Shown here in pieces: positions 58,284 to 64,000 of a stretch of 64,000 bases of DNA; positions within the stretch are counted from its first letter, which is position 1, and every line of letters begins with the position of its first letter. Source of the stretch: Rhizophagus irregularis (lineage: Eukaryota; Glomeromycota; Glomeromycetes; Glomerales; Glomeraceae); NCBI RefSeq assembly GCF_026210795.1, contig NC_089447.1, positions 2,916,501 to 2,980,500 on the forward strand, written 5' to 3'. Under the pieces are notes generated by a model that was given only the letters and a program-made list of their open reading frames with translations, did not search any database and was not told the origin of the DNA. The position numbers were made by a program, and so were the translations under genes.

Positions 58284-58334
58284 ATATATATATATATAAT
58301 ATTATATATTACATTATTATTATATATATATATA
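58284..58334. repeat. TA microsatellite cluster
   Basis: Two runs of TA dinucleotides interrupted by TATTATATATTACATTAT. Similar pure TA runs occur near 60348-60368, 61016-61029, 61762-61789 and 62010-62028. Confidence 0.8.
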
Positions 58335-59813
58335 TTAATTATACTTCTCTTTATGATAAACTGAAATGGAAATCCATATTTTTATTACCGTTATTACCGT
58401 TACAAAACAAGTTTATTTTGATGCAAGTTTCAAATAATTCATGATATTGTTCCTATTTTTTTCATTCGTACAAAATGATAAGCAGCATAAATTAATTTAT
58501 TAATAAATAATAGTGAAATTTCAAAGTATTTTATATAAGAAAAATTACATTCTTTCTTTTTAATCACGCACGCACGAAAAAAAAAAAATGTCAAAATTTT
58601 AAGGTTGACATGTATGACATGCATGAATAAGTGGGAGTAACACGAATATACTTTAAAAATTAATCTGGCCTAAATTAAGTTGACAATAATAATTATCTTT
58701 TATTACCAAATTACCTTTTGATTTGTCCCCCTGGTGAATGATATCAAAAAGTATATTTAATATTATTAAATGTTTATTTTTTTTTACGATCTCTATTAGA
58801 AGATTTAATGTATAAATATAGGTTATAAATTGATAAGCCAACATATTTAAATATCAGGGAATCCAAATAAATCAAACAACGAAAAAAAAAAAAATAAGTG
58901 ATTGAAATTCTTTCTCCTCGTGAGAGAATTGAGAGAATGAACCAACAAAGACAAATGAAACTTGTTTAAAAAGTTGTTCTAAATTTTTTTTTTTTTGTTT
59001 ATTAAACAAATTGAGAAAAGAAAAGAAATTTACAAGTTAAAAGAAAAAAAAAATTATTTATAACAAGGATTGGGGAAAAGATTTGTTTGTACCGGAGATA
59101 TCCTATTTTATTCAGCCCTGATTAACTTAATTACAGTAAATTACATTGAATTAAATAGGAGATTGAATGATATGATCTAAATGTGATCATGAAAAAAAAA
59201 ATATAAAGTTATTATAGAAATTCATTAAAGAAATATATAATTTAATCATTTGTCAATCATTTAAGTAATTCGAACAAAAAGGCGTATTTATTTACACTGA
59301 TAATAATAATTACACAAATATTTATATATTTATATAATTATTTGAACTATTTGAACTCACAAAAAAATTTTTACTAAATAGGTAAGGCATTTCGAACAAT
59401 ATGATCTATTGTTAATTTTTGACAACGGAACATTTTTTTTTAATTTTTTTTTTTTTTTTTTTTGGGAAAAAGTGGGGTAATTAAAAGGTCACTTATTGAA
59501 AGCTGCGTGCGTAATACAAAATTTCTTTTTTTGAAAGAAATGAATGAAGAACTCAGAGAAAAAACATAAATATAAATATTTTTTTTTTTAAAAAAAATAA
59601 TTTAGTAAAATGGGTCACGACTTTAATTAAATTATGTCATTACATTTTCTTTTTTCTTTTAGGTAATGTTATATATTTTTATTTTTGTGGGGTTCTAAAT
59701 AATTAAATAATTGTTTATTATTTATGGGAGACTTACAGTTTCATGGTTCGTGCAGTCTTTATAGTTCTCTTTAAGTATGCATTAATGTGAATGCGAATTA
59801 TAAAAAATAATAC

Positions 59814-59950
59814 AGTGTATATAGTGTGTAGTGTATATAGTGTGTAATGTATATAGTGTGTAATGTATATAGTGTAGTGTTCGCTATATACACTATATGC
59901 TAAATGCTATACACTATATGCTATATGCTATATGCTATATGTACTATATG
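59814..59950. repeat. Microsatellite array with an inverted half (foldback)
   Basis: About four copies of GTGTATATAGTGTGTA on the left are followed, after AGTGTTCG, by CTATATACACTATATGC and ATGCTATATGCTATATGC copies on the right. GTATATAGTG on the left and CACTATATGC/CTATATACACTA on the right can pair, giving a long hairpin. Confidence 0.7.
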
Positions 59951-62900
59951 TCAAATTTTATATGTCAAATTTTAATAGAGATAGTCTAGCTTATAAAGAT
60001 ACGTGTTCGAATTATACACTTTATATTCACCTATTCATAGAATCGAGGAACATGTGCTCGTGATTGACTACGTGATACTTATTTGTAAATAAACCATTTT
60101 GCCAAAAATTGCCAATTAATACTATTTAATATTCAATATTTTCCAAATAATGGTCATTATTCAAAAAGGAGAAATTTTAACCATTTTAACCATTTTAACT
60201 GATTATGTAAAATTAAAAAAAAAAGCGTGGCCCCTTATTATAATAGAATTAACAACAATATAAAATCAAAATTTGGTAATTAATTAATGAAAAGAACAAT
60301 ATAATGAATTATGAATAAAATGCAAAGCATAATTATGTGTATATATTTATATATATATATATATATATTTTTATTTTATTTTATTTTTTTTTGTTTGTTT
60401 GTTATGTTTGTTATTCACCTATTCACACTTCTCGCATTTTGTATTTTCTTTGTGTATCAACTTTATATAATAGCTTTTACCTTTTACCGCAGCATATAAT
60501 TTTTGATTGGTTGAAATAATTATTCGTAATTAACAATGGTCTAAGCCACTAGTAAAAATTCATCATATATACATGCACAACATAAAACGTAATTACGTAA
60601 TGTAATAAATGACTCTTCGTGATTCATTTATCCCCAGTTTATATGTTTATATTCAAAAAGTGATAATTTCATTTAAAAGTTCTAAGCTTCTTTTGTTAAC
60701 CAAAATTAGGATTCTCCCACTCCAACCCTGAGTTATTGTATCGAATAATTATTACTTAACATTGCATTTCTTATATCCGTGTTTCACAAAAAAAAGTTGT
60801 ACCGTATACGTGTTTAAAACGGAACGATCAAAAATGAATGTAATTATTAAAAAAAGAAAAGTACGCGTTTTTATTTATTTATTTTTATTTTTTATTTTTA
60901 TTTTTTTTTATTTTTGACATGATTCTTATTGAAATGCAATAAAATATTAAATGCATTTTTGTTGTTTACCGAATTACCGAAACCTTCTTTTTTTGTTATA
61001 ATATTAAAAATGAGATATATATATATATAATTTCTTTAATCCTTTTCCCACTCCTTCTCCTTGTTCACCTTATTTAATTTCTTTTTACATTATTTCCTAA
61101 AAAGTTCAAAACACCAATAAAATTACGACATCATAAACGATTATTAATGATTAATTATCAAAGCAATTATTGAAATAGTAATGTTTTACAAAAAAAGGAT
61201 TTTTTGATGAACCGGTTATGATTGAATCTGATGATGCAAATAAAAAATAGAAAAAAGGTTTTTTATATAAAAGTTATATAAGAGAAATTCAATTATGTTA
61301 TTTAACGCCATAAATTATTAACGCATTGCAGTTAAAGTTCATAAAGGAGAACATGTTCCGCCGCGTGTAAATTATCATTGCAGCTTTTTTTTAAAAAGAA
61401 ACTTTAATCGTGTCTTTTCTTTTCTTTGTTTGATAAGAAACTTACACGTATTGTTCTCTATTTCTCTTTATACTTAACCAGTTTAATCAAAAGAACATTG
61501 AATTATTATGTCATTGAAAAATATTTTCATATATAGTTAAGGGTTCATTGAAAACAAACGCCCTTTCATAGTGATATATTTTAATCTTTACTTGATCCGT
61601 TTAATTAAAAAATAAATTACTTTATTTATATATATATAATTATATAATTATATAATTATATAACTGTTTTTTTTTCTTTCAATTCCTTTTTAATATGAAT
61701 TAGAGAGAGAACAATATTTTCTTTTAAAATCATTTTCAACTTTATAAAATCCTATTGTTTTATAATATATATATATATATATATATATTCAATTGAAGTC
61801 AACTTTATCAAGTTAAATAAAAAAAAAAGGTCTTTCGAAAGAAATAAATGGAAAAAAAAGGACAAAGGGAAAAAATTAATCTATTGTTATTAATGAAGGA
61901 AATAATTTTTTGGGGATTTTAAGAAGGAAAGTATCCATATTTAAATTAAATAACTTAAAAAAAGATAAATTTGGTAATTTAAAAAAATGCGTATAATATA
62001 TAATATAATATGTATATATATATATATATGTATATAATAATAATGAATACGACATACATTACATATATGTGATCACCCTTACCTGTAATAATAATTAAAA
62101 CATAAGGGAGATTTTCTAAGATATTATTCCCTAATTATAAATATAAATATAATTATATTTTTTTATATATTTTGATATATTAAATGTGTAACAATAAACC
62201 CCACAATTAATAATAGTGAATCATAAATCTAATTGTTTTCTTAAGTATCAAAAGAAGGTAAAAAAAATGGACTATCATATAACAGGTTCTTTTTTTCTTT
62301 ATTATTGGTAAATAGGAATCTTTTAGGAAATTTTTTAATTTTATACTAGTGTTCCTTTTTACCGGTCTCAAATAAAATTCTATTAGAGATAAGCTCCGAA
62401 GCCTTGTGTGACAATGAAGCCCGAACCAATTGAGATAAGTAATATAATGAGAGTTTATAAAAATCATTGTTTTATTGTTTGTGGCTGATTAAATGGGTTC
62501 AATGATTTGAATAGAATTTTTTATTGGGGGTACAACATTTTTACCAGGGATTTAATCAAGTTTTGTACTCAAATTAGAAACAAATTTTGCCGTATGTTAC
62601 CATATGTTCAACAATGGAATTACTTATGGCGTATTAAATGCGTATGAGCCACTAACTTAGCCAACCGGCCGTAAAATGAATAAAAAATTGGGAATGATCT
62701 CATCTTGCATAAATACTAAACCGATTTTGGACATGTCCATTGTTTTGATTCTTGTTCCTTTAATAAACTCTTGATTCACTCATTAGGAAAATTTGTTATT
62801 AAAGTTATAACCACACGAAATTTATCTTTATTGTGAAGGTAATATCTCGTGAAATTTATGTGGAGTAAAAAAAAGGAGGGAATGTCTTTATTATGAATAA

Positions 62901-62989
62901 GATTGTTTATTATATCTTATTATGAATAAGAAATCTTTTTTAAAATACCAATTTTGGAAATAACAATTTCACAAGCCATCCTTTTAAAC

Positions 62990-63125
62990 CACACCCATTG
63001 TATTGTAAAAGTAAAAAAGTTAAAAAAAGTGTAAAGTGTAAACCACACACACATGAATGCCACACATCAACCACGCCACATTGTATTGTAAACCACAATC
63101 ATTGTAAACCACATTCATTGTTTGT
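62990..63125. repeat. Imperfect short repeats of ATTGTAAACCACA
   Basis: ATTGTA(AACCACA) and close variants recur about four times (CCACATTGTATTGTAAACC, ACAATCATTGTAAACCACA, CATTCATTG), interleaved with GTGTAAAGTGTAAACC. Confidence 0.55.
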
Positions 63126-64000
63126 TATTTTTTTTTTGAACATAATGAAAATTTTATTCAATGTGTCTTTTAATGTAATTAAAGGGAAAGGAATTAATAA
63201 TAAGATAAGATTAATAAGATTAATAAGATTTTTTTAAATGAAAAAAATTTTTTTTTAAGAGATTTTTAATAAGATTTCTTTTGGATAATTTATAATTTAT
63301 AATAAAAAAGTTTATCCTATGTTTGTCCTTATTAAACATTTTTAACCATTTGGAACTATTTGGACCTTATTAAGCATTTTAACCATTTGACATTTGACCT
63401 TTACTTTATCACACATTCATATCATGATAAATTCATGTGAATTTTTAAACCATTAAAATATTGGATATGATATTCCGATATTACCATATTATCATGAAAT
63501 TTCGTATTATATAATGTATAACGTTACTCATGTGAAATCGAGCAAGATTTCCGGTTTCATACGATATTACATAATAATAAAAGGGGTGTGAAGGTCTAGA
63601 CTGATTGACCAATTGGACGGATTTGACGGATTCCACATTTTTCCACGTGATGTTAAATTAATTATTTGGCGTCATATTTTAAAAAAAATTAAAATTGCAT
63701 AACGTGGATAAAAATGTAAAACAAACTTGATTTTTAAAATTCTTAAACAATCATAGTTTAATATATATGACAAAACTATGCATGTAATCAATCCTCTTAC
63801 AGATCACAAAAAAAAAAAAAAAATAAGAAATTTGAAACGCCGAGCAGATAACGGAAGGTTTAAATATCTCCGAGTTTTATAATGATTGTTCCATTTCTTA
63901 TGGAATTTTTTTTAATAACGTAAAAAACCTTTATTAATGTTACAATAATAATAATAATTTTTTTTTGGAAAAACTTTAGTAAATTTTTTTTTACCTTATA

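Larger units (their letters stand above)
55996..64000. other. 8 kb gene-free AT-rich region to the right edge
   Basis: Apart from the repeats listed separately, I see only A/T runs, TA microsatellites and short low-complexity frames. Stretches of moderate composition occur at 56.0-56.5 kb, 57.2-57.7 kb and 62.5-62.8 kb without any family resemblance. A lone GAATACCATG|GTAAG donor-like site near 56560 on the minus strand recalls the 53 kb array but has no partner acceptor. Confidence 0.4.

Noticed and set aside
59980-60040. GTGTTCGAATTATAC resembling a tRNA T-arm
   Set aside because: No matching acceptor, D or anticodon arms could be built around it; no tRNA gene is supported anywhere in the window.
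63000-63237. 79-codon frame rich in Cys/His/Lys at 63.0 kb
   Set aside because: The residues come from the short ATTGTAAACCACA repeats and A/T runs; no zinc-finger spacing repeats consistently.

Overview
This is a nuclear window from a eukaryote: genes are split by many short (about 50-110 bp) GT-AG introns with T-rich acceptors and TAG/CAG ends, there are no operons or ribosome binding sites, and the DNA is very AT-rich with long A/T runs. The best-matching gene models (fungal-type retaining trehalose phosphorylase, Vtc1, NiCoT nickel transporter, CDC26, JJJ1) point to a fungus. The simultaneous presence of genes that yeasts and most Dikarya lack (SARAF, Ral GTPase, propionyl-CoA carboxylase alpha, MYSM1-like JAMM deubiquitinase, MSL1-like PEHE protein, RNF185-like ligase) suggests an early-diverging lineage. 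A Glomeromycotina genome of the Rhizophagus type is my inference; the sequence does not prove it.

Left part, 1-46.9 kb, is gene-dense with genes on both strands and short shared spacers: a giant BEACH-domain gene (-, runs off the left edge), MYSM1-like H2A deubiquitinase (+), RNF185-like RING ligase (-), METTL23-like methyltransferase (+), PEHE/MSL1-like protein (-), trehalose phosphorylase (-), metaxin (-), VTC1 (+), DNAJC21/JJJ1 (-), USP12/46-type ubiquitin hydrolase (+), SARAF (-), CDC26/APC12 (+), PCCA (-), an ATG-less reading frame of unknown nature (-), CCT1/TCP1-alpha (+), a NiCoT transporter (-) and a Ral-type GTPase (-). For most of these I could follow every exon junction in phase, and the summed length agrees with the family; exceptions (PCCA exon 1, the 3' end of trehalose phosphorylase, the BEACH gene exon by exon) are stated in the entries.

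Right part, 46.9-64 kb, is very different: extremely AT-rich, gene-poor, with hairpins, microsatellites and small tandem duplications. It contains two notable loci. At 52.6-53.5 kb the minus strand carries a tandem array of about eight units, each a tiny exon-like segment (17-76 nt) bounded by good splice sites and a 69-77 nt intron-like segment; the intron-like parts resemble each other more than the exon-like parts, and the tiny exons share one open frame when joined. At 54.2-55.5 kb a four-exon gene of an unrecognised family (possibly a PD-(D/E)XK/Uma2-like fold) carries one in-frame TAG near its start. A frameshifted coiled-coil relic lies at 55.7-56.0 kb; beyond that I see no supportable gene.

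Functionally the dense part is mostly housekeeping: chromatin and ubiquitin control (MYSM1-like, PEHE, USP, RNF185, CDC26), protein folding and ribosome maturation (CCT1, JJJ1), mitochondria (metaxin, PCCA), storage metabolism (trehalose, polyphosphate via VTC1), ion handling (SARAF, NiCoT) and trafficking or signalling (BEACH, Ral).
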